A stretch of DNA of 34,735 nt, from the IMG/VR virus record IMGVR_UViG_3300043470_001091, positions 1 through 34,735 of that record, one strand, 5' to 3'. Under the pieces are notes generated by a model. The model made no database searches. It saw only the letters and a program-made list of their open reading frames with translations, and had not been told where the DNA came from. The position numbers were made by a program, and so were the translations under genes. Every line of letters begins with the position of its first letter. Within the stretch, counting starts at the first letter, position 1. Source of the DNA: a virus. Shown here piece by piece: positions 23,936 to 33,340 of the stretch.

Positions 23936-25441
23936 ATGGCAGACGTAGTAACTATTGAGTACTTTAACGATGTACATATGAAGGTCATAGGTGATCCTGG
24001 TATTCGTCAAGAACTATCCCAGTATTTCTCATTTAGACCACCTGGTTATCAATTTACGCCAGCATATAAAAACCGAGTTTGGGATGGATTTTTTCGCTTG
24101 TATAATCCAATGCGGCCACTTCTATATGCTGGTCTTGTTGACTACATCAAGAAATTCTGTGAGGATCGTGAATATGAAATAGTTATTCCAGATTCAATGG
24201 AACCTGAAACTGATATTCCAGATAACTATGTTGAAGAACTTGCCGAAGAGATTGGTGCAAAATTAAAGCCGCGTGATTATCAAATTCAATATGTTCTCAA
24301 TGCTCTTCGGAATAGAAGATCACTTTCATTGTCTCCAACATCATCTGGTAAATCATTTATCATTTATCTAATTCAGCAGCACTATTGGAGAGCATTTAAT
24401 CATCGCACATTGATTATTGTTCCGACAATTTCTCTTGTTCACCAAATGGCCGGCGACTTTATTGATTATGGTTGTGACCCAAAGCAGATTTACAAAATTC
24501 AGGGTGGTGTTGATAAGACAACTTCAGCTCCGATAGTAGTTTCAACATGGCAATCACTCATTCGTCAACCAAAAGAATGGTTCGACCAATTCCGTGTTGT
24601 GCTTGGAGACGAAGCACACTTGTTCCAAGCAAAATCATTGACAACAATTATGGAAAAACTAACAGATGCACCTTATCGCCATGGGTTTACAGGTACAATT
24701 TCGTCAGAGTCAAAAGTTCATAGACTGATACTTGAAGGTGTGTTTGGTCCAATCAAACGCTTTGTTACCACGAAACAGCTTATGGATGAAGGTACTGTTG
24801 CGGACTTCAAGGTGAAAGCACTTGTTCTCCAACACGATAAAGAGTCTAAAGATACATTTGTAAGAACTCTCAAAGACATGAAGAAGAAAAATCCTACCAA
24901 AAAGAACATGGTATATGCTTTTGAAAAAGAATATCTTTTTGCAAATGAGAAACGAAACAATTACATACAGAAGTTGGTTCATTCCCTCGACAATCAGAAT
25001 AACCTGATACTTTTTGATTGGGTTGAGAAACATGGTAAAATCTTAGAACCTTTGCTACGCAAAGAAGGACGAATCCTACATTTTATCTATGGTAATACAC
25101 CTGGTGAAGAACGTGAACGAATTCGTCATTTGATTGAGAATGATCCATTGAAGAGACATGACATACTAGCTTCGTACGGAGTTTTCTCTACAGGTGTTTC
25201 TATAAAAAGAATAGACAATGCTGTCTTTGCATCTGCATACAAAGCAGAGATTAAAGTTCTTCAGTCAATTGGTAGAACACTACGCAAAGGTAATGGCTCA
25301 GATAAAGCAATCCTCTATGATATTACAGACGACTTGACAGTAGGTTCATTTACGAATTATACTCTCCAACACTTCCGCCGCCGAATTGAAATCTATGCCG
25401 CGGAACAATTCCCATTCAAGATATATAATATAGATTTATAG
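23936..25441 (+). CDS. uvsW: UvsW ATP-dependent helicase
   Basis: A 501-residue SF2 helicase matching T4 UvsW in length. N-terminal DNA-binding region up to about residue 110, then Walker A SPTSSGKS, D-E-A-H in VLGDEAHLFQ, motif III GFTGTIS, and motif VI QSIGRTLRKGNG. UvsW unwinds R-loops and branched recombination intermediates and switches T4 from origin-dependent to recombination-dependent replication. A perfect minus-strand promoter downstream (25480-25507) points back into its 3' end. Confidence 0.93.
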   Translation: MADVVTIEYFNDVHMKVIGDPGIRQELSQYFSFRPPGYQFTPAYKNRVWDGFFRLYNPMRPLLYAGLVDYIKKFCEDREYEIVIPDSMEPETDIPDNYVEELAEEIGAKLKPRDYQIQYVLNALRNRRSLSLSPTSSGKSFIIYLIQQHYWRAFNHRTLIIVPTISLVHQMAGDFIDYGCDPKQIYKIQGGVDKTTSAPIVVSTWQSLIRQPKEWFDQFRVVLGDEAHLFQAKSLTTIMEKLTDAPYRHGFTGTISSESKVHRLILEGVFGPIKRFVTTKQLMDEGTVADFKVKALVLQHDKESKDTFVRTLKDMKKKNPTKKNMVYAFEKEYLFANEKRNNYIQKLVHSLDNQNNLILFDWVEKHGKILEPLLRKEGRILHFIYGNTPGEERERIRHLIENDPLKRHDILASYGVFSTGVSIKRIDNAVFASAYKAEIKVLQSIGRTLRKGNGSDKAILYDITDDLTVGSFTNYTLQHFRRRIEIYAAEQFPFKIYNIDL

Positions 25442-25479
25442 ATTTAGGTTTCACCTTTATCTTTATGGATGATAATCCA

Positions 25480-25507
25480 ATTATACCATGTGTCGTGAAT
25501 TTGTCAA
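25480..25507 (-). promoter_or_regulatory. Antisense promoter facing the 3' end of uvsW
   Basis: Minus strand: TTGACA (25507-25502), 16 bases, perfect TATAAT (25485-25480). No minus-strand gene follows for kilobases, so the product would be antisense to uvsW or a short RNA. A weak AGGTGAAACCT hairpin lies about 20 bases downstream. Confidence 0.5.
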
Positions 25508-25533
25508 CACAAAAGATGGTTCTTTAATTTTAG

Positions 25534-25561
25534 TTGACAAATGAATAACTTGATATATTAT
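25534..25561 (+). promoter_or_regulatory. Sigma70-like promoter for gp55 operon
   Basis: TTGACA, 16 bases, TATTAT, about 28 bases before the gp55 start. Back-to-back with the antisense promoter at 25480-25507. Confidence 0.65.
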
Positions 25562-25588
25562 AAAATAAAAAACCAGAAGGAATGTATT

Positions 25589-26131
25589 ATGATACAGAAA
25601 AGAGTTAAAAAGAATTATATTAATAACAAGGATCTTTACCAAGCACTCATTCAGTATCAAAAAGATTGTCGTGATGCTGAAGATTCGGGTGATGAGAAAC
25701 CTATGGTTCCTAGATATATCGGCGAATCAATTTTTCAGATTGCAACAAGGTTATCCACAAAACCAAACTTCTCAGGATATTCTTTTAAAGAAGATATGAT
25801 TATGGACGGTATTGAAAATTGTTTGCAATATATGCATAACTTCAATCCCGAAAAGACTGAAAATCCTTTTGCATATTTCACTCAAATTATTTGGTATGCA
25901 TTTCTAAGACGAATTGCTAAAGAGAAGAAACAGATGTACATCAGATATAAATCATCGCAGTCGATGATTTCAATGGGTGAAACATATGAAGGCGGATCGG
26001 AACTTGCACTACATTTAAATACAAGCGCCGATTATATCAATAACTTTATTGAAGATTATGAAATTAAATTAAATAAAGGTAAAAAACAAAAAGAAATAGA
26101 CGAGGCAAAAGATGTTACCGACAATAATTGA
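25589..26131 (+). CDS. 55: gp55 late-transcription sigma factor
   Basis: A 180-residue protein (T4 gp55: 185). AAGGA 7 bases before the ATG at 25589 marks the start; a longer frame exists but lacks a site. It contains the region-2-like block MVPRYIGESIFQIATRLSTKPNFSG..., FKEDMIMDGIENCLQYM and NPFAYFTQIIWYAFLRRIAKEKKQ, the segment that recognises the TATAAATA late promoters seen before several genes here. It works with the gp45 clamp and gp33 in T4; those genes are not in the window. Confidence 0.92.
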   Translation: MIQKRVKKNYINNKDLYQALIQYQKDCRDAEDSGDEKPMVPRYIGESIFQIATRLSTKPNFSGYSFKEDMIMDGIENCLQYMHNFNPEKTENPFAYFTQIIWYAFLRRIAKEKKQMYIRYKSSQSMISMGETYEGGSELALHLNTSADYINNFIEDYEIKLNKGKKQKEIDEAKDVTDNN

Positions 26132-26270
26132 AGATTATATAAAGAATTTAACCAATAAGAATACACATATAGAAAGACGACAATTTTATTATGCCACACT
26201 TCTTAAAATTAGAGACGAAGTCGGAAGTGCAATTGCAAAGTATGAAAAGGAAAAGAGTGGACATAAATGA
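26112..26270 (+). CDS. 52-residue protein between gp55 and gp47
   Basis: Overlaps the end of the gp55 gene by 20 bases and ends in an ATGA overlap with the gp47 gene, strong positional support. Basic, helical (MLPTIIEDYIKNLTNKNTHI, RRQFYYATLLKIRDEV). Not recognised. Translational coupling suggests a role linked to gp47. Confidence 0.65.
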   Translation: MLPTIIEDYIKNLTNKNTHIERRQFYYATLLKIRDEVGSAIAKYEKEKSGHK

Positions 26271-27328
26271 AGATAGCTATATTATGCGATTCACACTTTG
26301 GAATAAGATCTGATAGTAAGATATTTCTAGAACACCAAGCTAAGTTCTTTGGTAATTTGTTTTTTCCGTATTTAAAAGAATATGGTATTGATACTGTATT
26401 ACATCTTGGTGATATTTTTGACCGAAGAAAGTACATTAACTTTTATACTCTCAAGAAATCAAGAGAGTTCTTTTTTGATGAATTAAAGCGCCGCAATATT
26501 GAAATGCACACAATTCTTGGAAATCATGATACATTCTTTACAACAACAAATGAAGTTAATTCAAATGTACTTCTACTAAAAGAATATGATAACATTCATA
26601 TATATGAAGATACTGTGGTTCATCTAGATTTTGGTTCAACAAAATTTGCAATGTGTCCTTGGTTGACCAAAGAGAATACAGAGACTAATATGAAAATCCT
26701 GAAGGAATCAAAGGCACACATTCTTTGCGGTCATCTCGATTTAAAAGGTTTTGAATTGATGAAAGGAATTGTCAGTGACCACGGATTTGACCATAAAGAG
26801 TTTTCGAATTTTGAAGCTGTTTATTCTGGTCACTATCATCACCAGTCTGAATACGGCAACGTCAAGTATCTTGGTGCTCAATATGAAATGAACTGGTCTG
26901 ACTATGGTTGTAAAAAAGGGTTCCATGTCATTGATACTGAAACAAGAGAGTTGACATTTGTCGAAAATGATGATAGAATATATCATAAGTTAGACTATGA
27001 TGATGTTGATCTAGCGATTGATGATATTGCAGCTCTTGATACATCAATACTAAAAAACTGTTATGTCAAAGTTATCGTAAAGAATAGAACAAATCCATAT
27101 CTATATGATTTATTCCTAAATAGATTAAATGAATGTGGTGCTGCTGATATTAAAACAGTAGAAGATGGATTGAATTTATCTGGAATCGGTGTTGCCGAAA
27201 TGTTAGAAGAAGCAAAAGACACGAAGGATATATTACATTCATATATTGACTCAGTTGAAACAAATATCAATAAAGTTAAGATTAAAACCGTTGTTGATCA
27301 ATTATACTTAGAAGCAATGAATATTTGA
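26267..27328 (+). CDS. 47: gp47 recombination nuclease subunit (Mre11/SbcD-like)
   Basis: A 353-residue protein (T4 gp47: 339). All calcineurin-type metal motifs are present: D8-S-H10 (CDSHFG), LHLGDIFDRRKY, LGNHDTFFTT, ILCGHLD and YSGHYHHQ. With gp46 it forms the Mre11-Rad50-type complex that resects DNA ends and host DNA for recombination-dependent replication. It is followed after 63 bases by the gp46 gene; the gap contains an 8-bp hairpin. Confidence 0.95.
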   Translation: MKIAILCDSHFGIRSDSKIFLEHQAKFFGNLFFPYLKEYGIDTVLHLGDIFDRRKYINFYTLKKSREFFFDELKRRNIEMHTILGNHDTFFTTTNEVNSNVLLLKEYDNIHIYEDTVVHLDFGSTKFAMCPWLTKENTETNMKILKESKAHILCGHLDLKGFELMKGIVSDHGFDHKEFSNFEAVYSGHYHHQSEYGNVKYLGAQYEMNWSDYGCKKGFHVIDTETRELTFVENDDRIYHKLDYDDVDLAIDDIAALDTSILKNCYVKVIVKNRTNPYLYDLFLNRLNECGAADIKTVEDGLNLSGIGVAEMLEEAKDTKDILHSYIDSVETNINKVKIKTVVDQLYLEAMNI

Positions 27329-27352
27329 AATTAAAATCAACTATTCATTCTT

Positions 27353-27371
27353 TTTGCATTAATAATGCAAA
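27353..27371 (+). promoter_or_regulatory. Hairpin upstream of gp46
   Basis: TTTGCATT-AAT-AATGCAAA is a perfect 8-bp stem with a 3-base loop, 20 bases before the gp46 ATG and 7 bases before its GTGAGGA ribosome-binding site. No T-tract, so it is more likely an RNA-processing or translational element than a terminator. Confidence 0.4.
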
Positions 27372-27391
27372 TATAGCGCAGTGAGGACTTA

Positions 27392-29104
27392 ATGCACATA
27401 CAATTCAATAAAGTTAGATATAAAAATATTATGTCTGTCGGAAATCAATTCATAGAAATTGATTTGGTTAGATCTAAAACAACTCTCATTAGTGGTGCAA
27501 ATGGAACCTCAAAGTCAACTTTCATCGAAGCTGTTGTTTTTGCCCTCTATGGAAGGCCATTTAGAAAAATTAACAAGCCACAATTAGTCAATAGTATTAA
27601 TCAAAAAGAGTTACTTGTTGAACTTGAATTTTCCATTGCAGCAGATAAGTATCTAATCAGACGCGGAATGAAACCAAATATATTTGAAATTTGGAAAAAT
27701 AATGATCTTGTAAATAAAGATGCAGCAACAAGAGACTATCAAGAATATTTGGAACAGAATATTATCAAGATGAGTTTCAAGTCATTCTCTCAAATTGTTA
27801 TCCTTGGAAGCGCAACATATGTTCCTTTCATGGAACTTCCAGCCGGTCAGAGAAGAGAAATCATCGAGGATCTTTTGGATATCCAGGTATTCAGCACAAT
27901 GAATATTCTATTGAAAGAGAAAATTGCCGATAATAAGACAAATATCATGGACAATAATTATTCTATTGATCTTTTGAAAACCAAAATTGAATCTGCAAAA
28001 GAACATAATGAGGAAATTCAACGGATCAAAGAAACAGAAGTTGAAAAGATCAAAGGTAAAATTGAAGAAAATCTGAATACAATAGAGGTTGAAAAACAAG
28101 TAATTGAAACACTGGAAACTGAAATTACTGAACTATCATTATTGATTACAGATAAAGCAAAACAGAAGAAAACTTTAGAACAAGCTAAAAATCTTCTATA
28201 TGAACTAACATCAAAGTATAAAACACACATTGATGAAATTTCATTTTATTCAAATCACGATAATTGCCCAACTTGTAAACAAGGTATTGAACATCTATTC
28301 AAAGAACATATTGTATCGGAGAAATCAGATAAAAATACAGAGTTACTTGGTGGGATTGACAAACTAAAGACTCGTATAGAAACTGTTGAAACTCGTTTGT
28401 CTGAAATTTCCGATGTTGAAGATAAAATTCAAAAACAACACAATACAGCAAATGGGCATCGGGTTCAAGTAAAGATTATGATCAATCAGTTAAAATCATT
28501 CAAGAAAGAACTTGAAGGTGCTGAACGAGAAGTAGAAGAAATTGACCAAACAAAGATACTTGAGTTTATGAATGACCTGAAAAAGAAACAAGAAGAACAG
28601 ACGGAACTATACGAGAACCGTGAAACTCTCGGTATTGTTGGAACAATGTTAAAAGATGGTGGAATCAAGACGAGTATCATAAAAACATATATTCCTATCA
28701 TGAATAAATTGATTAATCAGTTTCTATCAGAGTTCGAACTTTTTGTTGATTTTAACCTGGATGAAAACTTTAATGAAACTATCAAGTCACGGTTTCGCGA
28801 TGCATTCTCCTTTGCTTCATTCTCCGAAGGTGAAAAAATGCGCATTTCACTCAGCATCATGTTTACATGGAGAGCTATTGCCAAACTAAGAAACTCAGTG
28901 TCAACAAATCTACTTATCATGGATGAAACACTTGATGGCCCATCTGATGCTGATGGTGTTGAATCATTGATTGATATTCTCCACAAGATGAACGGAAATG
29001 ACAACATCTTTATCATCTCACACAGAGGTCAACAATTCTCCGAAAAGTTCGATGATCACATTCGGTTTGAAAAGGTGAAAAACTTCACGCAAATTGCAGC
29101 TTGA
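27392..29104 (+). CDS. 46: gp46 recombination ATPase subunit (Rad50/SbcC-like)
   Basis: A 570-residue SMC-like ATPase (T4 gp46: 560). Walker A at residues 35-43 reads GANGTSKST, where the glycine before the lysine is replaced by serine. A long coiled coil (about 180-440) carries the zinc hook CPTCKQG. The signature FSEGEKMRISLS and Walker B LLIMDETLDGPSD follow, then the H-loop IISHRG. Partner of gp47. Start follows GAGGACTTA. Confidence 0.95.
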   Translation: MHIQFNKVRYKNIMSVGNQFIEIDLVRSKTTLISGANGTSKSTFIEAVVFALYGRPFRKINKPQLVNSINQKELLVELEFSIAADKYLIRRGMKPNIFEIWKNNDLVNKDAATRDYQEYLEQNIIKMSFKSFSQIVILGSATYVPFMELPAGQRREIIEDLLDIQVFSTMNILLKEKIADNKTNIMDNNYSIDLLKTKIESAKEHNEEIQRIKETEVEKIKGKIEENLNTIEVEKQVIETLETEITELSLLITDKAKQKKTLEQAKNLLYELTSKYKTHIDEISFYSNHDNCPTCKQGIEHLFKEHIVSEKSDKNTELLGGIDKLKTRIETVETRLSEISDVEDKIQKQHNTANGHRVQVKIMINQLKSFKKELEGAEREVEEIDQTKILEFMNDLKKKQEEQTELYENRETLGIVGTMLKDGGIKTSIIKTYIPIMNKLINQFLSEFELFVDFNLDENFNETIKSRFRDAFSFASFSEGEKMRISLSIMFTWRAIAKLRNSVSTNLLIMDETLDGPSDADGVESLIDILHKMNGNDNIFIISHRGQQFSEKFDDHIRFEKVKNFTQIAA

Positions 29105-29106
29105 TG

Positions 29107-29135
29107 TTGACAAATTTATCACCTTGTGATAAGAT
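29107..29135 (+). promoter_or_regulatory. Promoter with internal inverted repeat for gp43
   Basis: TTGACA, 17 bases, TAAGAT. The spacer and -10 box contain a perfect inverted repeat TTATCAC-CTT-GTGATAA (29116-29132), placed where a repressor or the polymerase itself could bind DNA. Confidence 0.6.
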
Positions 29136-29166
29136 AAACCAAATACATTATAATTAAGAGGTACTT

Positions 29167-31704
29167 ATGTCTTCATTCTATACATCTGTTGAACGCAGCG
29201 GTAACATGATTTTATGGCGGGGCTATGAAAATAACCGCCGCTTTTCTCGTAAGATTAAATATGAACCATCGTTGTTTATTCCAACTAAAGAGGACACGAA
29301 ATATAAATCTTTGGTCGGAGACCATTCTATAAAACCAAAACAGTTTGATACTATGAATGATGCAAAAGATTATGTTGAACGATATAAAGAGGTATCAAAC
29401 TTTCAGGTTTATGGTAATACAAACTTTGTTCAACAATTCATTCAGGAAAAATATCCGAGTGAAATTGACTTTGACATGAACCAGATCAATATCTTTTCGT
29501 TTGACATAGAAGTTGATATTTCCAAAAAACTTCCAGACATGGAAACTGCTGATAATGAAATCACTTCTATTGCTATTAAATCATCTAAATCAGATACATA
29601 TCATCTTCTTGGCCGTAAAGGCTATGACAAGACCAAGACACTGTCTGGTATTGACCCAGACAATATCCAATTCATGGAATTTGATACCGAAAAGGCTCTA
29701 CTGAACCGCTTCATCCAAATCTGGACAAATGACTTTCCAGATATTGTGACCGGATGGAACGTGGAATACTTCGACATTTATTACATCATCACTCGGATCA
29801 TCCGTTTGTTCGGTGAGGAAAAGGCCAAAGAACTTTCACCCTGGGGCTACATCCGAAAAGTCACAACTGAAATCTTCAATCGTAATCAATCAACATACAA
29901 TATCTCTGGTGTCAATATCATTGACTATATGGATGCATTCAAGAAGTTCGGTTACAAATATGGCACACAAGAGACATACAAACTAGATCATATTGCACAC
30001 GTTGTTCTCGGCAAAAAGAAACTTGATTACTCTCACTATGGTTCATTGACCGAACTATACAATCAAAACCCACAACTTTACCTTGACTATAACCTAATCG
30101 ACACTCAACTTATCCAGTTGATGGAAGACGAAACGGCACTCCTTGCTCTTGTTTTGACTGTTGCATATGGTGGTGGTGTCAACTATTCCGACGCATTCGG
30201 AACCGTTGGTATCTGGGAATCAATCCTTTATCGTAAACTAATGACCAAAAACTTGGTCCCACCCGTTAAATCAGGTCCAGGTGAAAAACTTGGTGAACTT
30301 GTTGGTGGTTATGTAAAGGACCCTGACACTGGTCTGAAAGAATGGATCGTATCTTTCGACCTTAACTCACTGTATCCTCACCTGATGCTCCAATACAACA
30401 TGTCACCTGAAACTTATATTCCGGACCAACGTGAATATATTTCACAGGAAATGGTTCTAAATAATGAATATAGGAATGCAAATCCAGATTATTCGGTCTG
30501 TGCAAATGGTGTATGTTTTACCAATAAGAAACTTGGCATCATTCCAGAAATCATTCAAGAATATTATAGTAATCGTAAAAAGATTAAAACCGAAATGCTT
30601 CGTATTGAACAGCTTGAACAGGATACAAGTGATCCTGTAAAGAAAAAAGAATACAAGAAGCAAATAACACAATTACATAATGCGCAAATGGCTATTAAAA
30701 TTGCTATGAACAGCTTGTATGGTGCAACCGCTAATCGTTACTTCCTATACTATATCTCTGAAATGGCCGAGGCTATCACAACATCTGGTCAACTTTCAAT
30801 TCGGTATTCACAGAAATCTATAAATGATTATTTAAATTCTGTTTTGAAAACTGATAATAAAGATTACGTCTCATATGTTGACACTGACTCTAACTATGTG
30901 AATATGGCCCCACTTGTTGAAAAGATATTTGGAACTACAAAGATTACACGTGAACAAGGTGAAAAGTTCCTTGATGCAGTTTCAAAGGAAAAACTAGAAC
31001 CTGCCATCCAAGAGGGTTATGAAAAACTTGCATGGATGATGGGTGCATACCGTAATGCAATGTCCATGAAACGTGAAAAGATTACGGACAAGACTATCTT
31101 TATTGCCAAGAAGCGCTATATCATGAATGTTTTAAACTCTGAAGGCGTTCACTATGCAAAACCAAAAATTGCAGTTACAGGTGTTGAATCTGTTCGGTCT
31201 TCTACTCCAGAAGTCTGCCGAAATAAAATGGAAGATGCATTCAAAGTGTTCTTGAACGGAACCGAAACTGATGCACAGGATTTTATTGAAGGTTTCCGTC
31301 GTGAATTTTCATCACTTCCCGCCGCAGAAGTTGCTAAGACATCTGGAACCGATGATATCGGCAAATTCATGGACAAGCAAGGTTGGTATACAAAAGGTTG
31401 TCCAATTCACGTCCGAGGCGCGATACTTTACAATAAGTATCTTTCCGATAAAGATCTAAATAACAAATATGAAACAATCAGATCAGGTGATAAAGTAAAA
31501 TTTGTTTATTTGAAACTTCCCAACCCCGTCCGTGAAAATGTGATTGCATTTCCTGGATATCTTCCAACTGAACTCGGTATTGACCGATATGTGGATTATG
31601 ACACACAATTCGATAAGGTATTCTTGAAACCTCTCGAAATCGTGCTGCATGCAATGGGTTGGACTTCCAAAAAAGTTGACACGCTTGAAAGTTTTTTTGG
31701 TTGA
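29167..31704 (+). CDS. 43: gp43 DNA polymerase (family B)
   Basis: An 845-residue family B polymerase (T4 gp43: 898). Exonuclease domain: D-x-E in FSFDIEVD and the second Asp in VTGWNVEYFD. Polymerase domain: SFDLNSLYPHLM (motif A), KIAMNSLYGATANRYF (motif B) and YVDTDSNYV (motif C). It carries both synthesis and 3'-5' proofreading and is uninterrupted, with no intein or intron. The hairpin near the T4 gene 43 start, where gp43 represses its own translation, is not evident; the inverted repeat here is in the promoter instead. Confidence 0.97.
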   Translation: MSSFYTSVERSGNMILWRGYENNRRFSRKIKYEPSLFIPTKEDTKYKSLVGDHSIKPKQFDTMNDAKDYVERYKEVSNFQVYGNTNFVQQFIQEKYPSEIDFDMNQINIFSFDIEVDISKKLPDMETADNEITSIAIKSSKSDTYHLLGRKGYDKTKTLSGIDPDNIQFMEFDTEKALLNRFIQIWTNDFPDIVTGWNVEYFDIYYIITRIIRLFGEEKAKELSPWGYIRKVTTEIFNRNQSTYNISGVNIIDYMDAFKKFGYKYGTQETYKLDHIAHVVLGKKKLDYSHYGSLTELYNQNPQLYLDYNLIDTQLIQLMEDETALLALVLTVAYGGGVNYSDAFGTVGIWESILYRKLMTKNLVPPVKSGPGEKLGELVGGYVKDPDTGLKEWIVSFDLNSLYPHLMLQYNMSPETYIPDQREYISQEMVLNNEYRNANPDYSVCANGVCFTNKKLGIIPEIIQEYYSNRKKIKTEMLRIEQLEQDTSDPVKKKEYKKQITQLHNAQMAIKIAMNSLYGATANRYFLYYISEMAEAITTSGQLSIRYSQKSINDYLNSVLKTDNKDYVSYVDTDSNYVNMAPLVEKIFGTTKITREQGEKFLDAVSKEKLEPAIQEGYEKLAWMMGAYRNAMSMKREKITDKTIFIAKKRYIMNVLNSEGVHYAKPKIAVTGVESVRSSTPEVCRNKMEDAFKVFLNGTETDAQDFIEGFRREFSSLPAAEVAKTSGTDDIGKFMDKQGWYTKGCPIHVRGAILYNKYLSDKDLNNKYETIRSGDKVKFVYLKLPNPVRENVIAFPGYLPTELGIDRYVDYDTQFDKVFLKPLEIVLHAMGWTSKKVDTLESFFG

Positions 31705-31731
31705 CATATGCATAACTTGTGTTAAAGTTAT
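31701..31731 (+). promoter_or_regulatory. Possible promoter with inverted repeat downstream of gp43
   Basis: TTGACA overlaps the end of the polymerase gene. A weak -10 (TAAAGT at 16 bp) lies in a perfect inverted repeat ATAACTT-GTGTTA-AAGTTAT (31712-31731). It precedes the operon of small paralogues, TAGT, epimerase and UDP-glucose dehydrogenase. Confidence 0.4.
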
Positions 31732-31759
31732 CTAAATAGATTTATTTTAGGAGTAAAGT

Positions 31760-32077
31760 ATGAAAGAACAAGTCAGGGATACTTCAAAAGACTATGATGA
31801 TATGGTCGATTATGTAGCCGAAGAAAATATCAATAAAGGATCATTAAATGAGTTTCTTGGTGAAACACCAAAAGAATATAAACCAGAAGTCAAGAAAAAA
31901 GAACGTGATAATGAATTTCCAGAAGATTGGCAGAGACTAATGGTAAACTTTCATTCCGAAAAAGACTATATTGAGTTTATGAACAAAATCGGAAGTAAAC
32001 CTGTTCCGAAATTAAAGGGGTTTATCTATGAAACACCAGGTGAAAAATCAGCATTTTCTGACTTCTTTGGAGATTAA
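31760..32077 (+). CDS. Small paralogous protein A before TAGT
   Basis: A 105-residue acidic protein. The C-terminal half contains W-Q-x-L-x-V-x-F-x-x-x-x-D-x-x-x-F-x-x-x-x-G-x-K (from EDWQRLMVNFHSEKDY), shared with the next gene, followed by GFIYETPGEK. The N-terminal half is charged and probably flexible. AGGAG precedes ATG. Function unknown; position suggests a link to the glycosyltransferase. Confidence 0.65.
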   Translation: MKEQVRDTSKDYDDMVDYVAEENINKGSLNEFLGETPKEYKPEVKKKERDNEFPEDWQRLMVNFHSEKDYIEFMNKIGSKPVPKLKGFIYETPGEKSAFSDFFGD

Positions 32078-32079
32078 AT

Positions 32080-32403
32080 ATGAGCACATTAATTGAAATT
32101 AATACAGTAGAAGAATTACAAAATCACTGGCGCGATCATTATCTTCAATGGTGGGCTGCAGGCATGCCGAGTTTTAGACAACCATCCAAAGACCCGTGGA
32201 AACAAATTGTAATTAAATTTAAGAATAAAGAAGATCGTGAACATTTTGGACAATTATTCGGATACAAATTGACAGATCGAACTGATGTGGTATCATATCC
32301 AGATAGACCGCGCGATCCAAATATGATGAGTCGATATGTTGAAGAAGGATATGAACAAGATAAAATTGAAGGAATTAGTGAAGATGACGACACAGATGAA
32401 TGA
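32080..32403 (+). CDS. Small paralogous protein B before TAGT
   Basis: A 107-residue protein sharing the W-K-Q-I-V-I-K-F-x-x-x-x-D-x-x-x-F-x-x-x-x-G-Y-K core with protein A. It also has a W-W-A-A-G-M-P-S-F segment and an acidic tail EDDDTDE. Starts 2 bases after protein A and overlaps TAGT by 8 bases. The pair probably arose by tandem duplication. Function unknown. Confidence 0.65.
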   Translation: MSTLIEINTVEELQNHWRDHYLQWWAAGMPSFRQPSKDPWKQIVIKFKNKEDREHFGQLFGYKLTDRTDVVSYPDRPRDPNMMSRYVEEGYEQDKIEGISEDDDTDE

Positions 32404-33340
32404 TAATCCTCGATACCCCATCTATGTGATATCGAAAGGCCGCTGGGAATCAAGACACACAGCAAGAACTCTGGACAAGATGGGTGTTCCGTATTATCTT
32501 GCTGTTGAACCACAAGAATATGATAACTATGTAAATGCAGTGGGCAAAGAAAAAGTTTTGGCTCTACCTTTCAGCAACCATGGGCTAGGTTCTGGACCTG
32601 CTAGAAATTGGTGTTGGGAACATTCAAAGGCAACTGGTTTCAAGCGGCATTGGCTTATGGATGATAATATGCTCGACTTCTATCGTCTACATAATAACAA
32701 GCGTTACCGCGTAGATAAAGGTTCCGCAATTTTCCGTGCCGCAGAAGATTTTGTTGATCGGTTTGAAAATATTGCACTTTCAGGTTTTCAATACAAATTC
32801 TTTGCAATTGATGATTGTGCATACCCTCCATATATTTTAAATACACGCATAATGTCTTGTTTCCTTATTGATAATGACTGCCCTGTAATGTGGCGCGGTA
32901 AGTATAATGAAGACGTTGATCTTTCAATTAGAGTTTTGAAAGAAGGTCTTTGCACTATGTTATTCTATTCGTTCCTTTGTGGGAAACTCCGGACTGGTAC
33001 GGTTAAAGGTGGTAATACTACCGAAATCTATAACAACTATCAGGAAGATGCATCATATAATAAGTCCAAGATGCTTTATGAAATGCATCCAGACTGTGTT
33101 GAACTTGTAGAAAAATATGGTAGAGCACACCACCATGTAAACCTTGATAAAATCATAAATAAGTTCGGCCAACCTGCTAGACAAAATGTTCCAATCTTGA
33201 AAAAAGATGTTGACATAGTCAATAAAGTAGATAATTATGGTATGGAATTATACCGTAACTATGGGTCAAATAACACATTTTCAGATCCTACATTCAGTTT
33301 AAATGAATACCCCAAGGGGAGACTTTCTAATCATGCATAA
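32396..33340 (+). CDS. TET-associated-type glycosyltransferase (TAGT)
   Basis: A 314-residue GT-A-like glycosyltransferase. Diagnostic blocks: [48 protein letters not shown] (D-x-D-like), [34 protein letters not shown] and [19 protein letters not shown] recognise this as the TAGT family described next to phage TET/JBP dioxygenases, thought to add sugars to hydroxymethylated bases in phage DNA. No TET gene is in this window, so the acceptor is open. ATG at 32396 is chosen in an ATGAATGA overlap; ATG at 32384 is possible. Sugar-nucleotide genes follow directly. Confidence 0.8.
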   Translation: MNDNPRYPIYVISKGRWESRHTARTLDKMGVPYYLAVEPQEYDNYVNAVGKEKVLALPFSNHGLGSGPARNWCWEHSKATGFKRHWLMDDNMLDFYRLHNNKRYRVDKGSAIFRAAEDFVDRFENIALSGFQYKFFAIDDCAYPPYILNTRIMSCFLIDNDCPVMWRGKYNEDVDLSIRVLKEGLCTMLFYSFLCGKLRTGTVKGGNTTEIYNNYQEDASYNKSKMLYEMHPDCVELVEKYGRAHHHVNLDKIINKFGQPARQNVPILKKDVDIVNKVDNYGMELYRNYGSNNTFSDPTFSLNEYPKGRLSNHA

